Assembly (NCBI RefSeq): GCF_002903165.1 | Contig: NZ_PPSK01000011.1 | Location: 62,001 to 126,000 of the forward strand | DNA: 64,000 nucleotides | Direction of reading: 5' to 3' | Origin: Halopseudomonas oceani | Lineage (GTDB): Bacteria; Pseudomonadota; Gammaproteobacteria; Pseudomonadales; Pseudomonadaceae | In this document: positions 1 through 8,396 of the stretch, piece after piece | Numbering within the stretch: position 1 is the stretch's first letter | Layout: every line of letters begins with the position of its first letter | Made by a program: the position numbers and the translations under genes | The notes under the pieces: model-generated | Told to the model about the DNA's origin: nothing | Seen by the model: only the letters and a program-made list of their open reading frames with translations | Databases searched by the model: none

Positions 1-399
1 CCAGATTAGCAGATAGACGCCGAGCACTGGCCCCAGGGGCGTTAGGCTGATCAGGCTGAGCCAGCCGCTCCGGTTGAGGTCATGCAGGCGACGAATCATC
101 AGGCTGAGGGCCAGCCAGCAGTGGAAAAACAGGATGGAGCCAGCACTCAGTAGCAGCGAGCGCAGCTCATGGCCGAATAGATACCATGCGGCCGCATAGA
201 GCGGCATCGGCAACAGCAAATTGAGCACCGCGTGGTAGAGCCAGTACCACGACAGCGAAAGTCGGCCGTGCATAGCGATGAAGCTGGGTTGCGCAGGGCT
301 CTTGCTGCGACTGCTGCGGTGGGCTGCTGGGCTGACGACCCGCTGGCTCGGTTCGGCGGTTAGCGACGTGTTTCCCAGAACGGGCTCGATGCGATTCAT
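1..399 (-). CDS. DUF805 family inner-membrane protein (partial, runs off the window)
   Basis: Reading the minus strand from the ATG at 399 gives 133 codons with no stop before the window edge, so the C-terminus is missing. The first 45 residues are polar and rich in Ser, Arg and Pro. They are followed by hydrophobic segments and then the motif RRLHDLNRSGW, the cytoplasmic loop signature of DUF805 membrane proteins, and the start of another membrane helix. DUF805 proteins are small multi-pass membrane proteins of unknown biochemical role. The long polar N-terminal extension is unusual for the family, so a later start cannot be excluded. Confidence 0.7.
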   Translation of the reverse strand, partial: MNRIEPVLGNTSLTAEPSQRVVSPAAHRSSRSKSPAQPSFIAMHGRLSLSWYWLYHAVLNLLLPMPLYAAAWYLFGHELRSLLLSAGSILFFHCWLALSLMIRRLHDLNRSGWLSLISLTPLGPVLGVYLLIW

Positions 400-476
400 T
401 GCGCTTCCTGCGTAGATATTATTGTTGTGGTGACCATCATGCCGCTTACCCTGGCAGGGGCCAAGATGGCAGGCAC

Positions 477-507
477 AAAAAAGCCCGGCGCGATGGCCGG
501 GCTTTTT
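477..507 (-). terminator. Rho-independent terminator of glcB
   Basis: A 12-bp stem (478-489 with 496-507, GC core GCCCGGC) with a 6-nt loop lies just after the glcB stop codon. On the minus strand the stem is followed by a run of T (A run 477-482 on the plus strand). Position and T-run fit an intrinsic terminator for glcB. Confidence 0.85.
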
Positions 508-521
508 GCTTGCTGCGGGTC

Positions 522-2699
522 TTACAGGCCGAACTTGGCCTTGAACTCGCGGCGACGGCGGTGCAGGACCGGCTCGGTGTAGCCGTTCGGCTGCTTGGTG
601 CCTTCAACGCACAGTTCAACGGCGGCCTGGAAGGCAACGCTGTCGTCAAAGTTCGGCGCCATCGGCTTGTAGGCCGGGTCGCTTTCGTTCTGACGGTCAA
701 CCACTGCAGCCATGCGCTTCATGGTTTCCATGACCTGCTCTTCGGTGCAGATGCCGTGGCGCAGCCAGTTGGCGATGTGCTGGCTGGAGATACGCAGGGT
801 CGCGCGGTCTTCCATCAGGCCAACGTCGTTGATGTCCGGTACCTTGGAGCAGCCAACGCCCTGGTCGATCCAGCGCACAACGTAGCCGAGGATGCCTTGG
901 GCGTTGTTGTCCAGTTCCTGCTGGATTTCTTCGGCAGACCAGTTGGTGTTCGGTGCCAGCGGAATGGTCAGGATGTCGTCAACGGAGGCCGGAGTGCGCT
1001 TGGCCAGTTCGTCTTGACGCTCGGCAACGTTCACCTTGTGGTAATGCAGGGCGTGCAGGGTGGCGGCGGTCGGGGACGGAACCCAGGCGGTGTTGGCGCC
1101 AGCCATCGGGTGACCGATCTTCTGCTCCAGCATGGCAGCCATCAGGTCGGGCATGGCCCACATGCCTTTACCGATTTGCGCACGACCTTTCAGGCCGGTG
1201 GCCAGGCCGATGTCGACGTTGTTGTTCTCGTAGGCACCGATCCAGACTGCGCCCTTGATTTCACCCTTGCGGATGAACGCGCCGGCTTCCATGGAGGTGT
1301 GGATCTCGTCGCCGGTGCGGTCGAGGAAGCCGGTGTTGATGAACACAACGCGCTCACTGGCGGCCTTGATGCAGGCCTTCAGGTTGACGGTGGTGCGACG
1401 CTCTTCGTCCATGATGCCGACTTTCAGGGTGTTGCGCGGCAGGCCCAGCATGTCTTCAACGCGGCCGAACAGCTCGGTGGTGAACGCCACTTCTTCCGGA
1501 CCGTGCATCTTCGGCTTAACGATGTAGACCGAACCGGTGCGGGTGTTCTTGCGGCTGGTGTTGCCGTTCAGGTTGTGCATGGCGATCAGGCTGGTGACCG
1601 CTGCGTCCATGATGCCTTCCGGCACTTCGTTGCCGTCCTGGTCCAGGATCGCGTCGTTGGTCATCAGGTGGCCGACGTTGCGAACGAACAGCAGGGAGCG
1701 ACCGTGCAGGGTCAGAGTGGTGCCGTCGGCCTTGGTGTATTCGCGGTCCGGGTTCATGGTGCGGGTGAAGCTGCTGCCGCCCTTGTTGACGGACTCAGCC
1801 AGGTCACCTTTCATCAGGCCCAGCCAGTTGGCGTAAACCACGGTCTTGTCGTCGGCATCAACGGCTGCGACGGAGTCTTCGCAGTCCATGATGGTGGTCA
1901 GCGCGGACTCCATCAGCACGTCTTTTACGCCGGCAGCGTCGGTCTGGCCGATGTTGCTGGTCGGGTCGATCTGGATTTCAAAGTGCAGACCGTTGTGCTT
2001 GAGCAGCACGCCAGCCGGTGCCGCAGCGTCGCCCTGGAAGGCGATGAACTGGGCGGCGTCTTTCAGGCCGGTGGTGCTGCCATCTTTCAGGGCGATGCTC
2101 AGCTGGCCGTCCTTGATGGTGTAGCTGGTGGAGTCGACGTGGGAACCATTGGCCAGCGGGGCTGCCTCATCAAGGAAGGCACGAGCGAAGGCGATAACCT
2201 TGTTGCCACGGATTTCGTTGTAACCCGGGCCCTTGGTGGCGCCGCCTTCCTCGGAAATCGCGTCGGTGCCGTACAGAGCGTCGTACAGCGAGCCCCAGCG
2301 GGCGTTGGCAGCGTTCAGGGCGAAGCGGGCGTTCATGACCGGCACAACCAGCTGAGGGCCGGCCATGGTGGCGATTTCTTCGTCAACGTTCTGGGTGGTG
2401 GCCTGGAAGTCAGCGGGTTCGGGCAACAGGTAGCCGATTTCCTGCAGGAAGGCTTTGTATTCGGCGGCGTTGTGGGCTTGACCTGCACGCGCCTGGTGCC
2501 ATGCATCGATCTGAGCCTGGAAGTCGTCACGCTTGGCCAGCAGGGCCTTGTTCTTGGGTGCCAGATCCTTGATCAGGGCTTCCACACCGCTCCAGAAGCT
2601 GGCGGCATCAACGCCGGTGCCGGGGATGGCACGCTCGTTGATGAAGTCGTGGAGAACTTTGGCTACTTGCAAACTGCCAACTTGGACGCGATCTGTCAT
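522..2699 (-). CDS. glcB: Malate synthase G
   Basis: Condenses glyoxylate with acetyl-CoA to malate in the glyoxylate bypass and in glycolate use; cytosolic monomer. The 725-residue length is that of the G isoform (about 720-725), not the shorter A isoform. Recognisable blocks include the [13 protein letters not shown] region near residue 270, [18 protein letters not shown] near 400 with the lysine and Arg region of the active site, and [14 protein letters not shown] near 480. The C-terminus FKAKFGL is typical of pseudomonad GlcB. It is monocistronic, with its own terminator downstream. The ATG at 2699 has only a weak GGGTG upstream. A 773-codon open frame on the opposite strand is a codon-bias shadow. 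Confidence 0.97.
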   Translation of the reverse strand: MTDRVQVGSLQVAKVLHDFINERAIPGTGVDAASFWSGVEALIKDLAPKNKALLAKRDDFQAQIDAWHQARAGQAHNAAEYKAFLQEIGYLLPEPADFQATTQNVDEEIATMAGPQLVVPVMNARFALNAANARWGSLYDALYGTDAISEEGGATKGPGYNEIRGNKVIAFARAFLDEAAPLANGSHVDSTSYTIKDGQLSIALKDGSTTGLKDAAQFIAFQGDAAAPAGVLLKHNGLHFEIQIDPTSNIGQTDAAGVKDVLMESALTTIMDCEDSVAAVDADDKTVVYANWLGLMKGDLAESVNKGGSSFTRTMNPDREYTKADGTTLTLHGRSLLFVRNVGHLMTNDAILDQDGNEVPEGIMDAAVTSLIAMHNLNGNTSRKNTRTGSVYIVKPKMHGPEEVAFTTELFGRVEDMLGLPRNTLKVGIMDEERRTTVNLKACIKAASERVVFINTGFLDRTGDEIHTSMEAGAFIRKGEIKGAVWIGAYENNNVDIGLATGLKGRAQIGKGMWAMPDLMAAMLEQKIGHPMAGANTAWVPSPTAATLHALHYHKVNVAERQDELAKRTPASVDDILTIPLAPNTNWSAEEIQQELDNNAQGILGYVVRWIDQGVGCSKVPDINDVGLMEDRATLRISSQHIANWLRHGICTEEQVMETMKRMAAVVDRQNESDPAYKPMAPNFDDSVAFQAAVELCVEGTKQPNGYTEPVLHRRRREFKAKFGL

Positions 2700-2881
2700 G
2701 TTACACCCTCACTGTGCTGACAACCTGCGCGCTACGCGCATCAGGACGTGGAAATTGGAGACGCGGTATGTTACACGATGATCGGTTGCAAATCATGCCT
2801 GACGGGCGTAATTCTGTCGGGCCAGCCGTGGATCAGGGAGTGACCGGCGGGTCTGTTTCTCCTTCTCTCACTGGACACCGA

Positions 2882-3814
2882 ATGGATCACGCTTTCTTTT
2901 CTTCCCTCGCTGAACGTCTCCCCGTGCTTGCCCCGGGGCTGGCGACGGATGAGGCTGCGCGCCGTTACGCTGGCTATTACGGTATTGATTTTCGCGATCG
3001 GGCCGAACAGCATCTGGGCCGTATTGAGGTCGATGGCTTCAGCGTCGCCACGCAGATATGGAAACCGCCGGTGGCGCGCGGCACCTTGCTGATCCTGCAC
3101 GGTTACTACGATCACATGGGGCTTTACCGCCATCTGATTCAGTGGGCGTTGGAACAGCATTACGCGGTGCTGGCGTTTGATTTGCCCGGGCATGGCCTGT
3201 CCAGCGGCGAGCGGGCCAGCATTGACTGTTTTTTGCGTTACCAGAAAGTGCTTGATGGCGTACTGGAGCAGGCGCTGCGCTGGCAGCTGCCGGCCCCGTG
3301 GCACATGCTTGGGCAAAGTACCGGTGGGGCGATTCTGATCGATCGTCTGCTGCATGGCCCGTTGCCGGCGGAACTGGGGCAGACGGTGCTGATGGCGCCG
3401 CTGGTGCGGCCTAAACAGTGGGGCTTCTCGCAAATGGGGTTGAAGCTGCTGGGTGGCTTTGTTCAACAGCTCAGCCGCCGGTTTACCGATAACTCCACTG
3501 ATCAGGCGTTTCTCGACTTTATCCGCAGTCAGGATCCGCTGCAGCCGCAGGTGCTGCCGGTTGCCTGGGTACAGGCTTTGGAGCGCTGGATTCCGCGCAT
3601 CGAGTCGGCCGCAGCAGTGGCGCATCGGCCGCTGATCATTCAGGGGCAGGAGGACGGTACCGTCGACTGGCAGCACAACATTCAGGTGCTTGAGAGCAAA
3701 TTTTCCGGGCTCGACACCTTCTACCTGCCAACCGCCCGTCACCACCTTGCCAATGAGCACCAGACGCTGCGTCAGCAGTATCTCGACTGGCTTGCGCCGC
3801 GGTTGTTGTCCTGA
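2882..3814 (+). CDS. Alpha/beta hydrolase, monoacylglycerol lipase/lysophospholipase-like
   Basis: Serine hydrolase of the Hydrolase_4 group, 310 residues from the chosen start. The oxyanion region LILHGYYDHMG (about 70-80), the FDLPGHGLSSG loop (99-109) typical of lysophospholipase/monoglyceride lipase relatives, the nucleophile elbow GQSTGG (Ser146), a likely acid in QGQEDGTVDW and the histidine in TARHHLANEH are all present. Natural substrate is unknown; a small lipid ester is likely. The frame stays open back to 2714 and an ATG at 2768 has a GGAG seven bases upstream, but codons 2768-2881 lack the strong GC3 bias of the gene. The start at 2882 is therefore preferred, with some doubt. Confidence 0.85.
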   Translation: MDHAFFSSLAERLPVLAPGLATDEAARRYAGYYGIDFRDRAEQHLGRIEVDGFSVATQIWKPPVARGTLLILHGYYDHMGLYRHLIQWALEQHYAVLAFDLPGHGLSSGERASIDCFLRYQKVLDGVLEQALRWQLPAPWHMLGQSTGGAILIDRLLHGPLPAELGQTVLMAPLVRPKQWGFSQMGLKLLGGFVQQLSRRFTDNSTDQAFLDFIRSQDPLQPQVLPVAWVQALERWIPRIESAAAVAHRPLIIQGQEDGTVDWQHNIQVLESKFSGLDTFYLPTARHHLANEHQTLRQQYLDWLAPRLLS

Positions 3815-3825
3815 TTTGTGGGCGC

Positions 3826-3857
3826 GCTGGTCAACGCTGTCAGCGCGCTTGACCAGC
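3826..3857. terminator. Hairpin between convergent genes
   Basis: A 9-bp perfect inverted repeat (GCTGGTCAA at 3826-3834, TTGACCAGC at 3849-3857) lies between the stop of the hydrolase and the stop of the convergent histidine kinase gene. No T-run follows, so it may be a weak bidirectional terminator or an mRNA-stabilising stem. Confidence 0.45.
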
Positions 3858-3863
3858 CTGGCC

Positions 3864-5204
3864 TTATCGCGCGGAAGGCAGCCTGAGACGCAGGGTGCTG
3901 GGGTGTTCTGCGTCGAACCAGACACTGCCGCCGACGTTTTCCACTACCCGACGCACAATGGGCAACCCCAGACCGGTACCGGTGCTGTCCTGTCGCCCCT
4001 TGCGAAAGCGCTCGAACATCGCCTCCTGTTGGGCCTTGGGGACACCCTGGCCAGCATCGGCAATGCTGACTTCCACCATCTGCGCGCCGCGCCAGGCGCG
4101 CAGATGTACCGGACCCCGGCCGTGTAGCAGCGCATTCTCCAGCAGGTTGACCAGTGCCAAGCGCAGCTCCTCGGCCTGTCCCAGGCTCTCCAACCCATCC
4201 TCCACCTGTATCTCCAGTCGTCGCTGCTGTGCTTCGAACAGCGGCAGCAATGAGGCCGCCACTTCGCGCACTAGCCGTGACAGTGCCGTGCTGCTGCGCG
4301 GGGCGGCGAAGCGCTGTCCATCCTCCTGACGCGCCAGCGCCAGCAGCTGTTCTGCCAGCCGGGTGAGCTGTCGCATTTCCTGTTCCAGTGCCAACCAATC
4401 CGCCTCGCCGCTGCGGCGAGCGTCCTGCAGTCGCAGGTCCAGCACTGTCAGCGGCGTACGCAGCTCGTGCGCGGCATCAGCGATGAAGCGCTGCGAGGCA
4501 TCGTAAGCCCCGGCCAGTCGGTCCAGCGCCTGGTTTGCTGCATTGGCCAGCGGCTGCACCTCTTGCGGAAGGTCGGCCAGCGGAATGCGTTGATCCGGCG
4601 CCTGGGGGCCAATATTGGCGGCCAGCGCGGTCGCGCGGCGTACCGGGCGCAGAGTCCAGTGCAGCAGGGCGAGGATGAGCGCGGTGCTCAGCAGGCCGAG
4701 GGGCACGATAAACAGCAGGCTGTGACGCAGACGATCAAGCAGCAACTGGTTGAGCATGTCGCGCTCTGCCGCATCGTTGCGCGAGACCATCAGCACGGAG
4801 CCATCGGGCAGTGCAATGGGCACATTGATCACCTGCCCACCAAAGGGGCTCCAGTGCCACCAGCTGTCGTGATCATCCGGCGTGGGCAGACGCAGGCGAC
4901 GCGGGCGCGGCATGTAATCGGCGAAGCTGTGAAGGCTGCCGTCTGGATTGTAGAGGGTGTACTCCATTTCGCTGCCGGCGTGGTAGCGCGGCAGTGTGCT
5001 GATCGGCTGATCAGCGCTGTAGTGCTCACTGACGGTACGGGCCTGTAGCTGCAGGATGCTGCGCCTCAGGTCGTCCCGCGTTCCATAGGTGAGCACGGCC
5101 GACAGGCTGGCGCCGAGGACAAATACCAGTAGCAGTGCAATCAGGATTCGCAGGCGCAGGCTGCGCCGCGATCTCGTCAGCTTGCCGTCAGCAAGCGCTG
5201 GCAT
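3864..5204 (-). CDS. Sensor histidine kinase of a split two-component system
   Basis: Inner-membrane kinase of the QseC/PmrB type, 446 residues. A first membrane helix (about 19-41), a periplasmic sensor of about 120 residues, a second helix (about 162-184), a HAMP linker, the dimerisation box FIADAAHELRTPL with His246, an N box (LVNLLENALLHG), a G1 box (DAGQGVPKA) and a G2 box (GTGLGLPIV) are visible. Its probable partner is the OmpR-type regulator at 7298-7978, on the same strand but separated by the TonB receptor gene on the other strand. It is divergent from that receptor with 69 bp between them, including a Fur-like site. Sensing of an iron- or siderophore-related signal is inferred from context only. 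The start codon has a poor ribosome site. Confidence 0.9.
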   Translation of the reverse strand: MPALADGKLTRSRRSLRLRILIALLLVFVLGASLSAVLTYGTRDDLRRSILQLQARTVSEHYSADQPISTLPRYHAGSEMEYTLYNPDGSLHSFADYMPRPRRLRLPTPDDHDSWWHWSPFGGQVINVPIALPDGSVLMVSRNDAAERDMLNQLLLDRLRHSLLFIVPLGLLSTALILALLHWTLRPVRRATALAANIGPQAPDQRIPLADLPQEVQPLANAANQALDRLAGAYDASQRFIADAAHELRTPLTVLDLRLQDARRSGEADWLALEQEMRQLTRLAEQLLALARQEDGQRFAAPRSSTALSRLVREVAASLLPLFEAQQRRLEIQVEDGLESLGQAEELRLALVNLLENALLHGRGPVHLRAWRGAQMVEVSIADAGQGVPKAQQEAMFERFRKGRQDSTGTGLGLPIVRRVVENVGGSVWFDAEHPSTLRLRLPSAR

Positions 5205-5225
5205 AGTGTCGCTCGCTAATAATAT

Positions 5226-5240
5226 TGATAATATTTATCA
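5226..5240. promoter_or_regulatory. Fur box (7-1-7 type) upstream of the TonB receptor
   Basis: TGATAATATTTATCA differs at one position from the 7-1-7 Fur consensus TGATAATNATTATCA. It lies 33 bp before the receptor start and 21 bp before the divergent histidine kinase start, in AT-rich DNA unlike the surroundings. Binding by Fur is predicted, not shown. Confidence 0.75.
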
Positions 5241-5273
5241 TTTGCATTAATGATTTCAGGGGAGTCAGCACGC

Positions 5274-7265
5274 ATGCCAGCACAAACCAAACATCTGCAC
5301 AAGCGATTCAGTCCGGCGCTATTGGCGCTGTCCGTGGCGGCCTCGCCAGCGCTTGCTGAGGACGACGTCAACGGTGATGTTGTCGAACTCAAGGAAATTG
5401 TGGTGACGGCGGCCGGTTACGAGCAACAACTGATCGATGCTCCAGCCTCGATCACCGTGATCACTCAGGACGATCTGGAGGGCAAGTATTATCGTGATGT
5501 CACTGACGCCCTGCAGGATATTCCTGGTGTATCCATCGAAGGCGGTGCTGGCGGCAAGCTGGAAAGCACCAGCATCAATATTCGTGGCCTGGGTGAGAGC
5601 TACACCCTGTTTCTGATCAACGGCAAGCCGTTGGGCGCATCGACCGAGGCCTATTACAACGGCTTCGGCAGTGCCACGCAGGTAGGGTGGTTGCCACCGC
5701 TCAACGCCATTGAGCGGATCGAGGTAATTCGCGGCCCGATGTCGTCACTCTACGGCTCCAGTGCGCTGGCGGGGGTAATCAATATCATCACCAAGGAAGT
5801 GGCGGACGAATGGGGTGGGCGCATCAGCTACGATTACCTGCTGCAACAGGATAGCGATGCTGGTGCCGCGCGCCAGGCCAATTTCTATGTCAGTGGTCCA
5901 CTGGTGGCTGATCGCCTTGGGCTGACCCTTTACGGCTCCAGCTACCAGCGTGACGAGGATGACATTCAGGGCGGTTACGCTGACAAGGAGCGGACTGACG
6001 GCACCGCGACGCTGAACCTGAAAATCAACGACGCCAACAGCCTTGAGCTGGAGGGGGGGCGGGCCGAGCACGACAATGAGCGAACCGGCAGGTCTGGCTC
6101 GCAGAGAGAGATGAACAATGTCCGCACGCATTATGGCCTGACCCACACGCTGCGTTGGGGCGAGCGCTTCGAGACCCGCAGTTTCCTGATCGATGAGAAA
6201 GTCGAAATCGAGAACGGCAGTGTCGAATCGGCCTACGCCAGCACGCTGGCCAACACCAAGACGGTGCTGCCGCTGGAAAACCAGACCCTGACCCTGGGCG
6301 CTGAGTACAAGTGGGAAACCACCGATCATGACGGCAGTCGCTTCTATGGTCGGGCCAACAACCTGTCGCTCGAACGTTGGCAGCGAGCGCTGTTTATCGA
6401 AGATGAATACTACCTGACCGAAGATCTGTCACTAACCGGAGGCCTGCGTTACGACGAGAATGAGCACTATGGTGAAGAGCTGATCCCGCGCTTGTATGCC
6501 GTTTATCGGATGACTGACGAGTGGGTGCTCAAAGGGGGCGTGAGCGGTGGCTACAAGGCACCAACGCTGAAACAGGCGGACCCGAACATTGTTGAGAATG
6601 CGGCGCGTAGCCGCGCCTTCGACATGGGTAACGCAGACCTCAAGCCGGAAAGCAGCGTCAACTATGAAGCCGGCGTGATGTGGGACGCGGCCAACGGTAT
6701 CAACGCCGGCGCCACGGTCTACTACACCGAGTTTGAAGACCAGATTGGCCGCAAGGTGATCTGCGATACCCGCGACGGCTCGGATCCGATCTGCGAGGTC
6801 AACGGGGTGACGCGTGAATACATCAATCAGTACACCAACCACGACTCGGCCGAGCTGCGTGGCGTGGAACTGTTCTTCAATGTGCCGCTTGGTCCGGTTG
6901 ACCTGAAGACCAACTACACCTACTCCGACAGCGAGATTACCGAGTCCAAGGACTCGCCGGAAAGTGTTGGTCAGCCGTTCAACAACTTGCCCAAGCATAT
7001 GCTCAATCTAGGCGTGGACTGGGCGGCAACCGAGGCGCTGGGCGTCTGGGCCAAGGCTCGCTACAAGAGCAGCACCGTGGAAGACTCCTCCAGCCAGCTG
7101 CCGTCCTACACCCTGGTTGATGTCGGTGCGCTGTATCACCTGAGCGATAACTTTGATGTCTACGGCGGGCTCTACAACCTGTTCGACAAGGAAGTGACCG
7201 CTGAGGACTACGGCAAGACGCTGGATGGTCGTCGCCTGAACCTGGGGCTGGCATTTAACTTCTAG
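5274..7265 (+). CDS. TonB-dependent outer-membrane receptor, CirA-like (catecholate siderophore type)
   Basis: Outer-membrane ligand-gated channel, 663 residues. A signal peptide ends at about ALA-E (residue 28). A TonB-box-like segment EIVVTA is followed by the plug domain with VITQDDLEG, SINIRGLGESYTLFLINGK and IERIEVIRGPMSSLYGSSALAG, and then a beta-barrel ending in the typical aromatic terminus LGLAFNF. Blocks and length resemble Escherichia coli CirA, the receptor for linear catecholates, so ferric catechol-type siderophore uptake is likely; the ligand is not proven. The start at 5274 was chosen because of GGGGAG about ten bases upstream; the ATG at 5250 lies upstream of that site. A near-consensus Fur box precedes it. 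It lies between the genes of a two-component system. Confidence 0.93.
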   Translation: MPAQTKHLHKRFSPALLALSVAASPALAEDDVNGDVVELKEIVVTAAGYEQQLIDAPASITVITQDDLEGKYYRDVTDALQDIPGVSIEGGAGGKLESTSINIRGLGESYTLFLINGKPLGASTEAYYNGFGSATQVGWLPPLNAIERIEVIRGPMSSLYGSSALAGVINIITKEVADEWGGRISYDYLLQQDSDAGAARQANFYVSGPLVADRLGLTLYGSSYQRDEDDIQGGYADKERTDGTATLNLKINDANSLELEGGRAEHDNERTGRSGSQREMNNVRTHYGLTHTLRWGERFETRSFLIDEKVEIENGSVESAYASTLANTKTVLPLENQTLTLGAEYKWETTDHDGSRFYGRANNLSLERWQRALFIEDEYYLTEDLSLTGGLRYDENEHYGEELIPRLYAVYRMTDEWVLKGGVSGGYKAPTLKQADPNIVENAARSRAFDMGNADLKPESSVNYEAGVMWDAANGINAGATVYYTEFEDQIGRKVICDTRDGSDPICEVNGVTREYINQYTNHDSAELRGVELFFNVPLGPVDLKTNYTYSDSEITESKDSPESVGQPFNNLPKHMLNLGVDWAATEALGVWAKARYKSSTVEDSSSQLPSYTLVDVGALYHLSDNFDVYGGLYNLFDKEVTAEDYGKTLDGRRLNLGLAFNF

Positions 7266-7297
7266 TCCCTGTCGAGCGGGGGCTTCTGATCAGCGGC

Positions 7298-7978
7298 TCA
7301 GGCCGAAGCCTGGGTGAGCCGGTAGCCCAACCCACGCAGGGTTTCGATACTGGCGTCGGCACCCGCCGTCGCCAGCTTGCGACGCAGGCGTGAGACCGCA
7401 GCTTCAATGGCGTTGGGCGTGACGGCCTCGTTTAATGCGTACAGGCGTTCTTCCAGATGATCCTTGACGACCACCCGTGGCGCGCTACGCAGCAGCTCCT
7501 CGAGCAGGGCCAGCTCACGCTTCGGCAGTAGCAGCGGCCGGGCGTCGACCTCGACGTCGCGATGCTGTTCACAAAAGCTCAGGTTGCCCATTTGCAGGCG
7601 ACTGCTCTGGCGAGGGCCGCAGCGGCGCAGTACGGCGCGCAGACGGGCCTCCAGTTCAGCCATGTCGAATGGCTTGAGCAGGTAGTCGTCGGCACCGGCA
7701 TCGAGCCCGGCAATGCGGCTTTGTACGGCGTCGCGGGCGGTCAAGATCAGGCAGGGCAATTGCGGGTTGCGGCTGCGGCCACGTTGGGTCAGCAGTTGCA
7801 GCCCATCCATATCGGGCAAACCCAGATCAAGGAGCATCGCGTCGTACTGGCTAAGGTCGAGCATGGCCAGAGCGGCCTGGCCGTTCTGCGCGAGGTCAAC
7901 CACAAACCCGCTGCGGCGCAGGTGTTTGCCCAGCAGCTCGCCTAGCGAGGGGTGATCTTCGACGATGAGTAGTTTCAT
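7298..7978 (-). CDS. OmpR/PhoB-family response regulator
   Basis: 226 residues: a receiver domain with acidic pocket (Glu7, Asp8), phospho-acceptor Asp51 in LLDLGLPDMDG, Thr80 and Lys102, then a winged-helix DNA-binding domain (about 125-222) ending in RGLGYRLT. It resembles QseB/PmrA-type regulators. The matching kinase at 3864-5204 is on the same strand, separated by the oppositely oriented TonB receptor gene. It is divergent from the DUF3649-PepSY-DUF3325 operon, with a Fur-like site and an 11-bp-spaced direct repeat in the shared 106-bp promoter region. Control of the flanking iron-uptake genes and of its own gene is inferred. Confidence 0.92.
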   Translation of the reverse strand: MKLLIVEDHPSLGELLGKHLRRSGFVVDLAQNGQAALAMLDLSQYDAMLLDLGLPDMDGLQLLTQRGRSRNPQLPCLILTARDAVQSRIAGLDAGADDYLLKPFDMAELEARLRAVLRRCGPRQSSRLQMGNLSFCEQHRDVEVDARPLLLPKRELALLEELLRSAPRVVVKDHLEERLYALNEAVTPNAIEAAVSRLRRKLATAGADASIETLRGLGYRLTQASA

Positions 7979-8000
7979 GGCGCGGATGTCCTGCTGGTTG

Positions 8001-8016
8001 TCAGCATCTGGTCAGC
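8001..8016 (+). promoter_or_regulatory. Direct repeat TCAGC-N6-TCAGC, possible response-regulator site
   Basis: Two identical TCAGC half-sites start 11 bp apart (8001-8005 and 8012-8016) in the divergent promoter region between the response regulator and the DUF3649 gene. OmpR/PhoB-type regulators bind direct repeats with about this spacing. The half-sites are short, so chance is possible. Confidence 0.35.
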
Positions 8017-8030
8017 CAAAATTGCGATAG

Positions 8031-8045
8031 TGATATGCATTCTTA
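8031..8045. promoter_or_regulatory. Fur-box-like site before the DUF3649-PepSY-DUF3325 operon
   Basis: TGATATGCATTCTTA matches the 7-1-7 Fur consensus at 10 of 14 defined positions, and the overlapping GATAGTGATA adds another hexamer match. It lies 39 bp before the operon start and 52 bp before the divergent response regulator start. Confidence 0.55.
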
Positions 8046-8084
8046 TTCAGCGCCTGTGCAGGGCGCAAGTCAGGGACCTTCCCA

Positions 8085-8396
8085 ATGAGCAATCTTTCTC
8101 CGCCGACGCTCTGGCTGTCGGCATTGGCGCTGCGGCGCTTGGATGTAACTGTGCGCTGCCTTCTGGCCGTGCTGGGCGGTTATCTGTTGGCCGCGCTCTA
8201 TACCGCCAGCCTGGCACGCCTGCTGCCCGGTGAGGCGGCACAGGCGGTGCTGGCGGCAACCCAGTTGTCCTTTCTGATCTACTGTGTGCTGGTGATCTGG
8301 GCGTTCTGCGCGAGCAGTGCTCTGCGTGCCTGGCTGGTCACTGTGTTGTGCTGTCTGCCACCGCTGGCACATCTGTTGTGGGTGGGGGTGTTATGA
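8085..8396 (+). CDS. DUF3649 small membrane protein of an iron-uptake operon
   Basis: 103 residues with three strongly hydrophobic segments (about 20-40, 50-75 and 80-100). Pattern and position directly before a PepSY membrane protein and a DUF3325 protein match the DUF3649 family, found in pseudomonad iron-uptake clusters. The biochemical role is unknown; it may be an accessory subunit of the PepSY protein. It ends in an ATGA overlap with the next gene, implying translational coupling. Only a weak AGGGA-like ribosome site precedes its ATG. Confidence 0.8.
   Translation: MSNLSPPTLWLSALALRRLDVTVRCLLAVLGGYLLAALYTASLARLLPGEAAQAVLAATQLSFLIYCVLVIWAFCASSALRAWLVTVLCCLPPLAHLLWVGVL

Noticed and set aside
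399-2720. 773-codon open frame antisense to glcB
   Set aside because: It mirrors the strongly biased third positions of glcB, has no recognisable domain or ribosome site, and includes the glcB terminator. glcB itself is clearly real.
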